A stretch of 64,000 nt of DNA from Shewanella gelidii (GTDB taxonomy: Bacteria > Pseudomonadota > Gammaproteobacteria > Enterobacterales > Shewanellaceae). The DNA is taken from the NCBI RefSeq assembly GCF_014647855.1, contig NZ_BMPZ01000005.1, positions 1-64,000 on the forward strand, in the 5' to 3' direction. This document shows, piece after piece, positions 19,901 through 27,862 of the stretch (within the stretch, counting starts at the first letter, position 1; the number at the start of each line of letters is the position of its first letter). The notes beneath the pieces were generated by a model. That model had not been told where the DNA came from, ran no database searches, and was given only the letters and a program-made list of their open reading frames with translations. The position numbers and the translations under genes were made by a program.

Positions 19901-20190
19901 AGGGTATCTATTCCTTTGATTTCAGAAATAACCTGTTCAGCAGGAAAAGTCACTAAACTTTCTATTTCGGCGGGAGTGGCACCAGGGTAAGGAATAAAAA
20001 CATCGGCGAAGGTGACATCAATTTGGGGCTCTTCTTCTTTTGGTGTAACTAAAACCGCGAATAACCCGAGTAGCAGACCAAGAATGGCGAGCAAAGGGGT
20101 GAGCGCATTACTTTGGAATTTCTGAGCGATTTTTCCCGATATGCCGAGTTTGGCTGCAGAATCTTGGCTTGAATGATTGTCCTGGCTCAT
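16963..20190 (-). CDS. RND efflux transporter permease subunit
   Basis: Protein of 1075 residues, the length of AcrB-type inner-membrane pumps, with twelve membrane spans in two halves and two large periplasmic loops. Visible features are the first span (LLAILGLLLGLFAVLV), FPYPGATPAEIE-like porter entry (here VFIPYPGATPAEIESLV), the span-4 segment FSIGILVDDAIVVVENIHRHM with the proton-relay aspartates DD, and the second-half segment LAGIIVRNSILLVDFINQQT. It should export small molecules by proton antiport. The sequence cannot name the substrate. Together with the adaptor 6 bases upstream it needs an outer-membrane channel (TolC type) encoded elsewhere. Confidence 0.95.
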   Translation of the reverse strand: MSQDNHSSQDSAAKLGISGKIAQKFQSNALTPLLAILGLLLGLFAVLVTPKEEEPQIDVTFADVFIPYPGATPAEIESLVTFPAEQVISEIKGIDTLYSFSQPGGALIIAIFDVGVPRNEAIVKLYNQLYSNMDRLPSGAGVGQPLIKPRGIDDVPIVSLTLWSKNPAISAEQLTHVAHGLETEIKRIPGTKEIYTLGKHELVLNVRMNPEKMNFYGVTFDAISSVLHNHNHVSPEISLVQNNQEIKVQAGQFLQTLDDVKQLVVAIKQSDSGHSVPVFLEDIAEISLKSDIPSEGVWHSNKENIYPAVTIAIGKQAGENAVNVADDVITRLEQIDNVLIPKDIEVTISRNYGKTAADKSNTLIFKLIFATAAVVLLVLLTMGAREAVVVGIAIIITLAITLFASWAWGFTLNRVSLFALIFSIGILVDDAIVVVENIHRHMVLGKRKLSELIPIAVDEVGGPTILATFTVIAALLPMAFVSGLMGPYMSPIPINASMGMLISLVIAFVITPWLSQRLLKAHPEPTAEKRAPTGNPMNRIFQTLISPFLIGQHARKARAMLTIGIVACIGIAVALPALQLVVLKMLPFDNKSELQIIVDMPEGTPVEQTQKVLKELSLSLHQVDEVDNLQLYAGTSAPMNFNGLVRHYFLRNSAELGDIQVNLVNKSERERDSHQIALAIRPQLQEIGLRHHANVKVIEVPPGPPVWSPILAEVYGPTHEIRQQAANALQETFRQTADLIDIDIYLPFEQEKWVVKIDRSRASIEGIAYESIVNLIATSIGGKDVSYLHIQQQKEPVPIRLSLVEAAKMDFEQVLNLKLLNRSGYAIAITELVQISRGTIDAPIIHKNMIPMVMVVADMAGKLDSPLYGMFNMVGDIRDKLKFNQYYIEQPTGLNEVAVLWDGEWKITYETFRDMGIAYAVGMIAIYLLVVAQFRSYIVPLIIMAPIPLTVIGVMPGHALLGAQFTATSMIGMIALAGIIVRNSILLVDFINQQTQAGMPFEQAVINSGAVRAKPIMLTAFAAMIGALFILDDPIFNGLAISLIFGIFISTILTLVVIPVLYYAVMKKQFTPSHS

Positions 20191-20196
20191 TTGCAG

Positions 20197-21255
20197 TTAC
20201 TCTTTGGTGTCAGCGTATTGAGGATGCAATAAAGCGTCATAAGCGTTTGAGGCGATCACATCGCCGTCAACGAGGCCTGATAAGACTTCAACTTGATCGT
20301 TTAGATGCCGACCAATGCGAATTTGACTGAGGACAAATTTTCCATTGAGCTGTAGATAAACACCACTGACTTCATTGGCGTATACCAACGCAGACTTTGG
20401 AATATATATGGATTGGTAACGCCCATGAATAAAGCTTGCTTTTGCCCACTGTCCTGGTGAAACCCCTGATTGGTTTGCTGGTATTTTTATTCTTACTTGG
20501 TAGCTAAGTGTGTGTGGATCTGCAAATTCAAAGATAGTGATATCCCTTGTTGAGAGTTGTTCGCCATTGGCTAACTCCAACAACATAGAGGGATGCTCTT
20601 TTAGAGCCTGGATATGTTTTTGAGGGACATGGGTAACCGCGCGGAGTTGGTTCGTTGCATAGCCACTCATGAGTGCTTGACCAGAATTTACGGTTTCACC
20701 AACTTCTACATGGCGCTTTGTGACGATACCCGAGAAAGGTGCGGTAACAATGGTATAATTTTCAGAAGCTTGTGCGTGTACGAGTTGTGCCTGCGCTGCT
20801 TTAACAGCCTGTTCGCTGGATTTTGCATTGGCGATGGCGTCATCCATCGCGCCTTGTGAAATTGCTCCTTGAGGGAAGAGTTCTTGATATCGTTGTAGTT
20901 GCAGTTGGGCTTGACGGTTGACTGCATTAGTTTTTGCAAGCTGTGCAGAAGCATTCGCCACTTGTGCACTTTGTTCTGTGGCGGTGATTTCTAACAGTGC
21001 TGAGCCTTCAGTGACGCGATCATTGATGTCGTAGTTCAGTTTAAGAATGCGACCATGGGTTTGTGCCGAAACAGTCGCGGCTTTCACTGGTTCTAGTTTT
21101 GCGTCTAATGTGATTCGATAATCGTAGTCTTGCTTTGATACGGTTGTCGTTACTATTTGGCTTGGTTTTGGTTGGATGGATTCAACTGTTGAGGCCTCAG
21201 CTGTCGCGCCTTGTATTCCAAATAGCCATAGCAGTAATGCTGTTCGTCTGCGCAT
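20197..21255 (-). CDS. RND efflux periplasmic adaptor (membrane fusion protein)
   Basis: Protein of 352 residues with a signal sequence (MRRRTALLLWLFGIQGATAEA). The order of HlyD-type adaptors is clear: first half-lipoyl strand (GRILKLNYDINDRVTEGSALLEI), a helical hairpin rich in A/Q (about 85-150), second half-lipoyl strand (ENYTIVTAPFSGIVTKRHVEVGETVNSGQ), then beta-barrel and membrane-proximal domains. It bridges the RND pump to an outer-membrane channel. The ATG at 21255 is preferred; an in-frame GTG at 21267 would add four residues. It is the first gene of the operon. Confidence 0.92.
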   Translation of the reverse strand: MRRRTALLLWLFGIQGATAEASTVESIQPKPSQIVTTTVSKQDYDYRITLDAKLEPVKAATVSAQTHGRILKLNYDINDRVTEGSALLEITATEQSAQVANASAQLAKTNAVNRQAQLQLQRYQELFPQGAISQGAMDDAIANAKSSEQAVKAAQAQLVHAQASENYTIVTAPFSGIVTKRHVEVGETVNSGQALMSGYATNQLRAVTHVPQKHIQALKEHPSMLLELANGEQLSTRDITIFEFADPHTLSYQVRIKIPANQSGVSPGQWAKASFIHGRYQSIYIPKSALVYANEVSGVYLQLNGKFVLSQIRIGRHLNDQVEVLSGLVDGDVIASNAYDALLHPQYADTKE

Positions 21256-21267
21256 GTTCACACTCAC

Positions 21268-21284
21268 TTCTTATTTAATAAGAA
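21268..21284. promoter_or_regulatory. Palindrome in the RND operon leader, possible operator
   Basis: TTCTTATT-T-AATAAGAA is a perfect 8-bp inverted repeat with a one-base centre, ending 12 bases before the adaptor ATG. An adjacent ATTCTAATGGAAT (21286-21298) is a second short inverted repeat (ATTC/GAAT). The position suits binding by a repressor, but no regulator gene is next to the operon. Confidence 0.35.
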
Positions 21285-21748
21285 AATTCTAATGGAATGT
21301 GATCAGGGATTCAAGCATTCATTAGACAAAATTAATTTATAGGTGATAAAGAGATGATGCATGTTTATTTTAATAACATGCAATTTGTTGCTTTTATTCA
21401 CTTTTTTCTGTTGCCCGCAATAGGTGCTGACAATTAAATTTTGTTTATTGAGCTTGACTAAGCAGTGCAGCTGCAATCCGGTGATGGTGTGAATGAGCCC
21501 GAGTTTGAAGAGGGGGACCATGAGTTTTCATGGGGTTGATCTGCGTGAGAAATCAAAGTATGGCGGGGGAGTGCAGCAGCAATGCGCTTGAGCGTAGAGT
21601 GACATTATTTCGAAAGGGAAGATTGAAAGTCATCTTTCCCTCAGATAGCGATTGCCACTCATAAAGTGCTTTAAGTGGTTCTGTTTCGGTGTCGTTGATA
21701 GAGCCGCGGATTCATCAGCATGATGTGTATTATTTATTTGTAACACTT
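21285..21748. other. Intergenic region upstream of the RND operon
   Basis: About 460 bases between the adaptor gene and the end of the next minus-strand gene. A 72-codon frame at 21303-21521 has no ribosome site or coding-like composition. GGGAAGAT and ATCTTTCCC near 21614-21641 can form an imperfect hairpin. No RNA gene is recognised. Confidence 0.4.
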
Positions 21749-24166
21749 TTAAATGACCGTGGCTTTGCTTAACCAATGCTGCATTTCTGCCGCTGTGATG
21801 GGTTTACTGTACAAATAGCCCTGAGCTTGATGACAGCCATTTTGCGATAGTATTTTGGCTTGCTCAAAGGTTTCGACACCTTCAGCGATCACGCTTAAAT
21901 TCATCGCATTGGCAAGTGCGATAATTGAAGCGATAATCACTTGACTATCAGTGTCCTGCACTAAATCAAATACAAATGAGCGATCGATTTTTAATTTAGT
22001 GATCGGTAATTTCTTTAGATAGTTGAGTGAGGAATACCCCGTACCAAAGTCATCGATTGCGATTTCAATTCCCATCGCTTGTAATTGTGCCAACTGCTTT
22101 ATATGTTCGTCGGCTTTACTCATGACAAAATCTTCTGTGATTTCTAATTCTAAAGCATGTGGCGTGAATCCAGTTTTAGTGATTGCTTGTTCGACAATTT
22201 GATTAAATCGACCATGACGAAGCTGCATACCCGCAACATTCACTGCGATTCTGCCAAAGTCTAAGCCCAGATCATGCCATGCTTTCCCTTGTTCGCAGGC
22301 CTGATGTAGAACCCAATTACCGATATCCCAAATGAGACCGAGTTGCTCTGCGAGCGGGATAAAGACTGCTGGCGAGACTTGTCCAAGCTCTGGGTGTCGC
22401 CATCTCAATAAGACCTCAATACCTAGGCAAGTGGCGTGATTTAGATCCATTTGGGGTTGAAATACAAGCGAGAATTCGTTTCGATTTAATGCACCTCTCA
22501 GTGCATTTTCGATTACGTTTTGTTCTTCGATGTCTTGTGTGCTGAGCTCACTAAATAATGCTGATTGATTGCGGCCTTGCTGCTTAGATTTGTACATGGC
22601 TGTATCGGCATTATGGATTAATTGTGAGGGTGTTTGGCCATCATTTGGATATAAGCTAACTCCTATGCTAGCGGTAACAAACAATGCATGTTTTTCAATA
22701 TAGAATGGTGTTGCAAATGCTGCAGAAAGGCGTTGAGTCGCGGTTTCAACGTCTTGGCTGCTTGTGGTATTTTCCAAAATGGCCACAAATTCATCACCGC
22801 TGACTCTTGCAATTGTATCTTCTTCACGAATGCAGTCTTTCAATCGACCGGCTACAGCGACAAGTAGTGCATCACCCGCGCTGTGACCTAGGCTATCATT
22901 GATGTTTTTGAACCGGTCGAGGTCGATAAATGCAACTGCCAGTCGACTTTGGCTTCTTTTGGCTCGGTTTAAACTTTGCTCTAGGCGTGCACTGAGCAAT
23001 AGGCGGTTGGGTAGATGGGTTAAGTTATCGTGATGAGCCAAAAACTCCAGTCTTTCTGATGTTCTTTTGTAGAAGCTCATATCGCGAATTACGCTCACAT
23101 ATCTTTCCGGCGTATTGTTTCCTGTGGTAACCGCATTAATCGTCGCCCAAATGGGAAGCAACGACCCATCTTTACATTGAGTTACAAGCTCACCTCGCCA
23201 AGAGAGATCTTGCTCCAGAGTATGGTGTACGCTATCAATGTCGAATGTAGCCGGTGCTTGGCGGGTAAATAGTGATAACGTGGGCAGCCCAATTAGGTTT
23301 TGTTTTTGGTAACCGGTCATATTGATAAATGCTTGGTTAACATCAACAATTTTGTTTTTATTGTCTGAAATAATTACGCCTTCAACTGTGGACTGATATA
23401 CGGTCGCAGATAAGCGCAACTCTTCTTCTATCGATTTTCTTTCAGTGATATCTCGCTGAACAGCAACGACACCGGCTTGTTTGCCAGAGCGAGAGTAAAA
23501 GGGGAAGTACCTCACTTCGATATCGCGCTTACTCCGATTCGCGTCATAAAAAAGTCGCTCAAATACAACAACCTCACCTTGCATCGCACGTTTATAGTGC
23601 GGCAAATAGTCGTGATAGGCGTGTTCGCCAATAATATCTCGAGTGAATGCGCCAATGACCTGCTTGTGGGTTTTATTGACCAATTTGAGGTAGCTTTGGT
23701 TGGCGGCAAGATAAGCATGCTTGTCATCGATAACGGCTAACATGTCTGTTGATGCCGTAAATACTTGTGCGTATAGGTTTATTTCTTGCTCAGCTTTAAT
23801 TCTGTCAGTGATGTCGTGGATGACACTAAATAGCAATGGCTGATTTTGGACTTGGATTGGACTTGAAAATACCTCGACATCACGAATATTACCGTTAGCG
23901 AGCTTGTGTTTAAAAATGAAGTAGTTTCGTTTACAGCTTTTGGCCCGAGACATCTCTTGTTTGATCTCTTGTGGTGAAAGCTGGTTGAGTGCCATGATAT
24001 TGAATTGGGTGAGACCTTTGCTGTATCCATAATAAGCTTCGGCGGCTCGATTAGCCGATACAATTTGCCCCGTTTCTGGCGAAATGATGAGCATCGGAAC
24101 CGTGGCTTCATTGAACAAATTTTGATAAAGCTCAGTTGTATTCGAGCTGAGTTGCTTTGGGTACAT
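21749..24166 (-). CDS. PAS-PAS-PAS-GGDEF-EAL c-di-GMP signalling protein
   Basis: Protein of 805 residues, start at 24166 with GGAG seven bases upstream. Three PAS domains fill residues ~10-380 (for example MLIISPETGQIVSANRAAEAYYGY and GVIISDNKNKIVDVNQAFINMTGY). A GGDEF domain with the loop SGDEF near residue 456 follows, then an EAL domain (GIEVLLRWRHPE, DDFGTGYSSLNYLKKLPITKLKIDRSF). No membrane segment or signal peptide is seen, so it is cytosolic. The first Gly of GGDEF is replaced by Ser; RxxD (REED) remains five residues before it. The EAL motifs look intact, so phosphodiesterase activity is likely, perhaps with a weak or regulatory GGDEF. Confidence 0.92.
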   Translation of the reverse strand: MYPKQLSSNTTELYQNLFNEATVPMLIISPETGQIVSANRAAEAYYGYSKGLTQFNIMALNQLSPQEIKQEMSRAKSCKRNYFIFKHKLANGNIRDVEVFSSPIQVQNQPLLFSVIHDITDRIKAEQEINLYAQVFTASTDMLAVIDDKHAYLAANQSYLKLVNKTHKQVIGAFTRDIIGEHAYHDYLPHYKRAMQGEVVVFERLFYDANRSKRDIEVRYFPFYSRSGKQAGVVAVQRDITERKSIEEELRLSATVYQSTVEGVIISDNKNKIVDVNQAFINMTGYQKQNLIGLPTLSLFTRQAPATFDIDSVHHTLEQDLSWRGELVTQCKDGSLLPIWATINAVTTGNNTPERYVSVIRDMSFYKRTSERLEFLAHHDNLTHLPNRLLLSARLEQSLNRAKRSQSRLAVAFIDLDRFKNINDSLGHSAGDALLVAVAGRLKDCIREEDTIARVSGDEFVAILENTTSSQDVETATQRLSAAFATPFYIEKHALFVTASIGVSLYPNDGQTPSQLIHNADTAMYKSKQQGRNQSALFSELSTQDIEEQNVIENALRGALNRNEFSLVFQPQMDLNHATCLGIEVLLRWRHPELGQVSPAVFIPLAEQLGLIWDIGNWVLHQACEQGKAWHDLGLDFGRIAVNVAGMQLRHGRFNQIVEQAITKTGFTPHALELEITEDFVMSKADEHIKQLAQLQAMGIEIAIDDFGTGYSSLNYLKKLPITKLKIDRSFVFDLVQDTDSQVIIASIIALANAMNLSVIAEGVETFEQAKILSQNGCHQAQGYLYSKPITAAEMQHWLSKATVI

Positions 24167-24230
24167 ATTTACTCCACCATCAAACACAACGATTGGGACG
24201 AAAACGCATCTTTGAATCGATATACTTGGA

Positions 24231-24947
24231 TTAGTCTTTCAAGTAGTAGGTTAAGGTTGAGACAACACGAACTCGCTTCATATGGGGGGTATTGCTGTCT
24301 CGGTCATTGATACTAAATTGTCCTTGGCTCGCTCGTTTAATTTTTCCTAACTTGGATTCAGAATCTTTTGCGAACTTCTCTGCGACTTGGCGACCATTTT
24401 GCGTGGCGAGTTGTACCATTTGCGGTTTGATTTCGTTGAGCTTGGTAAACAAAAATTCAGTGCGGCCATCATAATTTTGAGTCGTAATGGCGATACCGTC
24501 TTTGGCAAGTTCGATGATACGTGTGCGAGTGGCAAGCAGCAGATCTACTTGCTCGGTATAAACACTAACTGTGACTTTCGCTGCGTAGCGGAAGCGTACG
24601 TTGGGGTTTACATAGCCTTGAGCTTGTCTATCTTCGATTGAGGGGAGCGACAGTGTGATCTCACTTCGGTGAAACCCCTGATGATTCAAAAACTCGACCA
24701 CACGTTCGGTTTTCTCTTGTGCGGTTTGGTAGAGAGCCGTTAAATCATTATCGACTTGAATAAATTGAATTGGCCAGATGGCGATATTGGCTTTTACTTC
24801 ACGTTCAGCGAGGCCTTTCACGGTCACCGTTCGCTCTAGGGCTTTCATGTCTATGACGGCGTTGCTTGTCGTCACGCCAAAAGTGATGATTCCAAAGCTG
24901 ATTAAACCACCCAAAATAAGCGCTGCGATGCTTTTTGATTTATCCAT
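24231..24947 (-). CDS. SIMPL domain (DUF541) protein
   Basis: Protein of 238 residues, start at 24947 with GGGAAG upstream. An N-terminal hydrophobic segment (SIAALILGGLISFGIITFGV) acts as a signal anchor; the rest is a SIMPL/DUF541 domain with the typical start ALERTVTVKGLAEREVKANIAIWPI and the central RYAAKVTVSVYTEQVDLLL strand pattern. SIMPL proteins such as E. coli YggE lie in the periplasm or envelope and have been linked to oxidative stress, but the molecular role is not established. The PAS-GGDEF-EAL gene follows 64 bases downstream on the same strand. Confidence 0.85.
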   Translation of the reverse strand: MDKSKSIAALILGGLISFGIITFGVTTSNAVIDMKALERTVTVKGLAEREVKANIAIWPIQFIQVDNDLTALYQTAQEKTERVVEFLNHQGFHRSEITLSLPSIEDRQAQGYVNPNVRFRYAAKVTVSVYTEQVDLLLATRTRIIELAKDGIAITTQNYDGRTEFLFTKLNEIKPQMVQLATQNGRQVAEKFAKDSESKLGKIKRASQGQFSINDRDSNTPHMKRVRVVSTLTYYLKD

Positions 24948-25078
24948 AAATCTTCCCTGCAAAAAGATGTAAGTTATTGCTTAATATAGATCCTGCAATA
25001 GATGATTTATATCAACAATAACCCTATAAATATAGCGGGTTTCAAATAAAATAAAATAGGAAGAAAGGTTTTATATTC

Positions 25079-25097
25079 ATTTGAGCGACGCTCAAAT
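25079..25097. repeat. 19-bp palindrome between fadL and the SIMPL gene
   Basis: ATTTGAGCG-A-CGCTCAAAT is a perfect 9-bp inverted repeat around a single base. It lies after the fadL terminator and 132 bases before the SIMPL start. It may be an operator for the SIMPL gene; the one-base centre argues against an RNA hairpin. Confidence 0.45.
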
Positions 25098-25108
25098 GTT
25101 GAGGAGAT

Positions 25109-25138
25109 AAAAAAGGCCGCAATTAAGCGACCTTTTTA
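25109..25138 (-). terminator. Terminator after fadL
   Basis: On the minus strand AAAAAGGTCGC and GCGGCCTTTTTT form a stem with one T-G wobble around a short loop, ending in a T run, 70 bases after the fadL stop. Confidence 0.8.
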
Positions 25139-25209
25139 TTCATTTCAGCATTTCAAATAACGCCATCCTCATACTGAGCATGTTGAAATACCGATGATTG
25201 CAGATAGCG

Positions 25210-26523
25210 TTAGAAACTTGAGCTATATTGCAGTGAATAATATACAGCGTCAGAGCGTGTGTGAGCGCTGATATCACCAACAATTGCGCTATTCTCAATA
25301 ACTGTAGCATCTTCGCCACGAACAACAGCTAAACCGAAGTCAATGCTTGCTTTCGGTGTCATTGCATAACTAAAGCCAGCAGTGTACCAAGTACGGTCTG
25401 AATCTGGAATTGAGATCGAGCTAATTTCACCAGCAACCGCTTGGTCTTTCATTATGCCAGCGCGCGCAGTGAATTTGTCATTGATTGTATAGGTACCGCC
25501 GACGCTGAATAACCAAGAATCTTCCCACTGGTATACTTTCAGAGGCGCTTCATCGACAATCACATTTCCAGCAACAGAGCCTTCATTGACGGTAATTTGA
25601 TCAAAATCACCCCAAGTAGTCAGTTGCGCTGTGTAGTGAACCGCGAATTTTTCATTCAGCTGATGGAAGCCCGCAAATTGCATAATATCTGGCAGTGGGA
25701 TAACAATCTCATCGAAAGAAACAACAGCGCCAAGCTGAGTGTTTAGCGTATCGATATCACCTTCAGCTTTAAATTCTGGGCTAAAGCGGTAGCTGAATCC
25801 AAGGCGGTTGTTTGCGTCAATTTCGTACGTCGCGCCAACAATACCACCAAAGCCAATGCCGTCAGCATCAACGTCAACAAGGTTTGCCGGTACAACAGCG
25901 CCACCAGGGCCAATAGGTAAGTTACCTTCACGCGTTAAAGTGCCTTGGCCGTAGACTAAATCAATACCGGCACCAACACTGAACTGCTCGTTAATGCGGT
26001 AAGAAACACTGGCATTGAAGTTCATTGTGGTCACTTCAGTGTTTCCAAGCAAATCAACCGGTGCAGGAATTGGGTCGCCAGTGACAGGGTGATTAATTGT
26101 GCTATTGGCTAAAGAACCCGCATCGGTCCCTGTTGCAAAGTTAGTGAATGCGCCAATACCAAATGCAAACTTATCGTTTATGGGTTGGATATAGTAAAAG
26201 TTAGGAATGAACTTATTTGTACCAGCGCTATTAACACTGCCATAACCATTTTCAGGAGGCATCCCAACGAGTTCGATATCTTTCACTGAGATATCGATAT
26301 CGATGTATGACAGACCTACCGAGTATGAGGTTTCGTCAAATAGAGCCATTGCAGCAGGGTTACGAGATAAAACAGAGGCGTTGTCTGCAATCACGGCGTC
26401 GCCAGCGAAAGCACGACCAAATCCAGTGGCTGATTGACTATTAGATTGAAATCCTGAAGCCATGGTTTGTGAGCTGACTAGAGCAATTGATACAGCAAGT
26501 AAAGTCTTATTGAAGTACTTCAT
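25210..26523 (-). CDS. fadL: Outer-membrane long-chain fatty acid transporter FadL
   Basis: Protein of 437 residues. A signal peptide (MKYFNKTLLAVSIALVSSQTMA) is followed by the FadL N-terminal hatch signature SGFQSNSQSATGFGRAFAGDAVIADNASVLSRNPAAMA, with the NPA motif, then alternating strands of the 14-stranded barrel ending in an aromatic residue (SLQYSSSF). FadL lets long-chain fatty acids cross the outer membrane by lateral diffusion. The start at 26523 is preferred over 26526 because GAGAAG is then six bases upstream. A FadR-like operator lies about 110 bases upstream, which fits fatty-acid control. Confidence 0.95.
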   Translation of the reverse strand: MKYFNKTLLAVSIALVSSQTMASGFQSNSQSATGFGRAFAGDAVIADNASVLSRNPAAMALFDETSYSVGLSYIDIDISVKDIELVGMPPENGYGSVNSAGTNKFIPNFYYIQPINDKFAFGIGAFTNFATGTDAGSLANSTINHPVTGDPIPAPVDLLGNTEVTTMNFNASVSYRINEQFSVGAGIDLVYGQGTLTREGNLPIGPGGAVVPANLVDVDADGIGFGGIVGATYEIDANNRLGFSYRFSPEFKAEGDIDTLNTQLGAVVSFDEIVIPLPDIMQFAGFHQLNEKFAVHYTAQLTTWGDFDQITVNEGSVAGNVIVDEAPLKVYQWEDSWLFSVGGTYTINDKFTARAGIMKDQAVAGEISSISIPDSDRTWYTAGFSYAMTPKASIDFGLAVVRGEDATVIENSAIVGDISAHTRSDAVYYSLQYSSSF

Positions 26524-26629
26524 CATTATCTTCTCTTTTTTTGTGGTTCTCGCATTTGTAGTTTTTGGTGGCTTTCCTTGCCGCAAGAACTTATTAGACC
26601 AGTGCATATTAGGGAGCAGGAGTTAGCTC

Positions 26630-26646
26630 AACAACTCCGACCAGTT
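26630..26646 (-). promoter_or_regulatory. FadR-like operator upstream of fadL
   Basis: On the minus strand AACTGGTCGGAGTTGTT agrees with the published FadR consensus AGCTGGTCCGACNTGTT at 13 of 16 fixed positions. It lies 107-123 bases before the fadL start. FadR represses fadL in E. coli when acyl-CoA is low. The match is by eye; no regulator gene lies in the window. Confidence 0.6.
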
Positions 26647-26826
26647 GTAAATTTTTGTTAATGAAATGTAGATCTCGTTTTTTGATTAGAGTGATTATTC
26701 AGGCGTATTAAAATCAATGGTCTAAAACCGAATATGGCTCTACACCTAGCTTTCAGAGAGGTAAAATAGAGCTAAGGCTCTAATGTTGCGGTGGTGTTAA
26801 ATTGGGGTGGTTGCAAAAGTTTTTCT

Positions 26827-26866
26827 AAAACCTCAAAAGCGTACGCGTGTACGCTTTTGAGGTTTT
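26827..26866. repeat. Perfect 40-bp palindrome (18-bp arms)
   Basis: An arm starting AAAACCTCAAAAGCGTAC (26827-26844) is followed by GCGT and then its exact reverse complement (26849-26866). The outer ends are A and T runs, so an RNA copy would look like a terminator in either direction. No gene ends beside it: fadL starts 300 bases to the left and the DUF3379 gene has its own terminator at 27102. Confidence 0.75.
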
Positions 26867-27101
26867 CAGTGTTGAATGTCACAAGTTAAGCAATAGCGCT
26901 CTTGGCTTCGCAAAGTTAGTGTGAGCAGCGCCTTTGGCGAGACCTCCAAATACAAGGTGAAATGTTGGATTTTGTGAGTTGATGATTATAGGTGGTTCAG
27001 TTGTCGTCAAATGCTTCGACTTTTGGCAGGCTGTTGCCGTCGCTTGTGATTACTGATTTAGCGGAAGTTATTGGGTGGGAGATTAAATAGGTACAAAAAC
27101 A
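26867..27101. other. Intergenic region, nothing recognised
   Basis: About 235 bases between the 40-bp palindrome and the terminator of the sigma/DUF3379 genes. No frame with a ribosome site and no known RNA family is apparent. A short untranslated RNA ending at the palindrome is possible but unsupported. Confidence 0.4.
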
Positions 27102-27127
27102 AAAAAGATCACCGCAGTGATCTTTTT
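27102..27127 (-). terminator. Terminator after the DUF3379 gene
   Basis: AAAAAGATCAC and GTGATCTTTTT form a perfect stem around a four-base loop, with a longer T run on the minus strand. It lies 30 bases after the DUF3379 stop. Confidence 0.9.
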
Positions 27128-27157
27128 AAGCTTTAAGTTTGGCAACTTTAGCTGCGT

Positions 27158-27862
27158 CTATATAAAGGTGTTAATAATTTCCTTTTTTACATACTCAAGA
27201 TCTTCTTCTTGCTCTGCAACTGCAAGCATGTATGCATCGTTTGCTTCAAAGCCCATACCTTTGTAGTTTTCATCAGCAAAGGATTCTTCCAACATAAAGC
27301 GCTTTTCAGCTGGCACGACAAATAAAGTGACTTTGCCTTGTTGGCCTTCCATAACGAGGTGAATACTCTTTACACCTTGAAAATCACAATAAGTGGTATA
27401 GAAAACTTCACCCGGTTGCTGTGTAAAACGGCTATTTTCTAAGCCTTTCAGCGAAGCGAGTTGAACATTTACATCCTTAAAGCTGACGTTTTGATCCGCA
27501 GTCATTGCTTCATCTTCGTGGTAAACATGCGCTAATGCGTGATCACCTAGATCTACAGGGGCAAGTCTCAATAAACTAAAACTAATACCCGCAACAAACG
27601 CGACAGATGCCGCCATAGCGACCATGAAACCGGTTTTCTTGCGTTGGCTATGATGATGCGTTAATTGTTGACGTAAAATCAGTTTGTCAGACAAGTCGTC
27701 TGGGACATCAACTTTTAAGGCTTGTTCTAGTTTTGCATCGAGAAACTTTAAGTCGTTGACGAATTCTTCTCGGCTTGAATCTTCATTTATTGCTGCCAAA
27801 AACTCAGGATCTTGGCTTTGTGGCTCACCATAAGCGTGGCGGCGAAACTTTAGCTCATCCAT
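27158..27862 (-). CDS. DUF3379 membrane protein, probable anti-sigma factor
   Basis: Protein of 234 residues: a cytosolic N-terminal part of ~75 residues (MDELKFRRHAYGEPQSQDPEFL), one membrane span (about 79-100, FMVAMAASVAFVAGISFSLL) and a periplasmic C-terminal domain with VTLFVVPAEKRFML. This is the DUF3379 layout. Its first eight bases overlap the end of the ECF sigma gene, the usual arrangement of a sigma/anti-sigma pair. The topology fits an anti-sigma factor that holds the sigma factor at the membrane; this role is inferred from context. Confidence 0.8.
   Translation of the reverse strand: MDELKFRRHAYGEPQSQDPEFLAAINEDSSREEFVNDLKFLDAKLEQALKVDVPDDLSDKLILRQQLTHHHSQRKKTGFMVAMAASVAFVAGISFSLLRLAPVDLGDHALAHVYHEDEAMTADQNVSFKDVNVQLASLKGLENSRFTQQPGEVFYTTYCDFQGVKSIHLVMEGQQGKVTLFVVPAEKRFMLEESFADENYKGMGFEANDAYMLAVAEQEEDLEYVKKEIINTFI

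Noticed and set aside
21303..21521. Minus-strand frame of 72 codons upstream of the RND operon
   Set aside because: No ribosome site, erratic composition and no recognisable motif; treated as chance.
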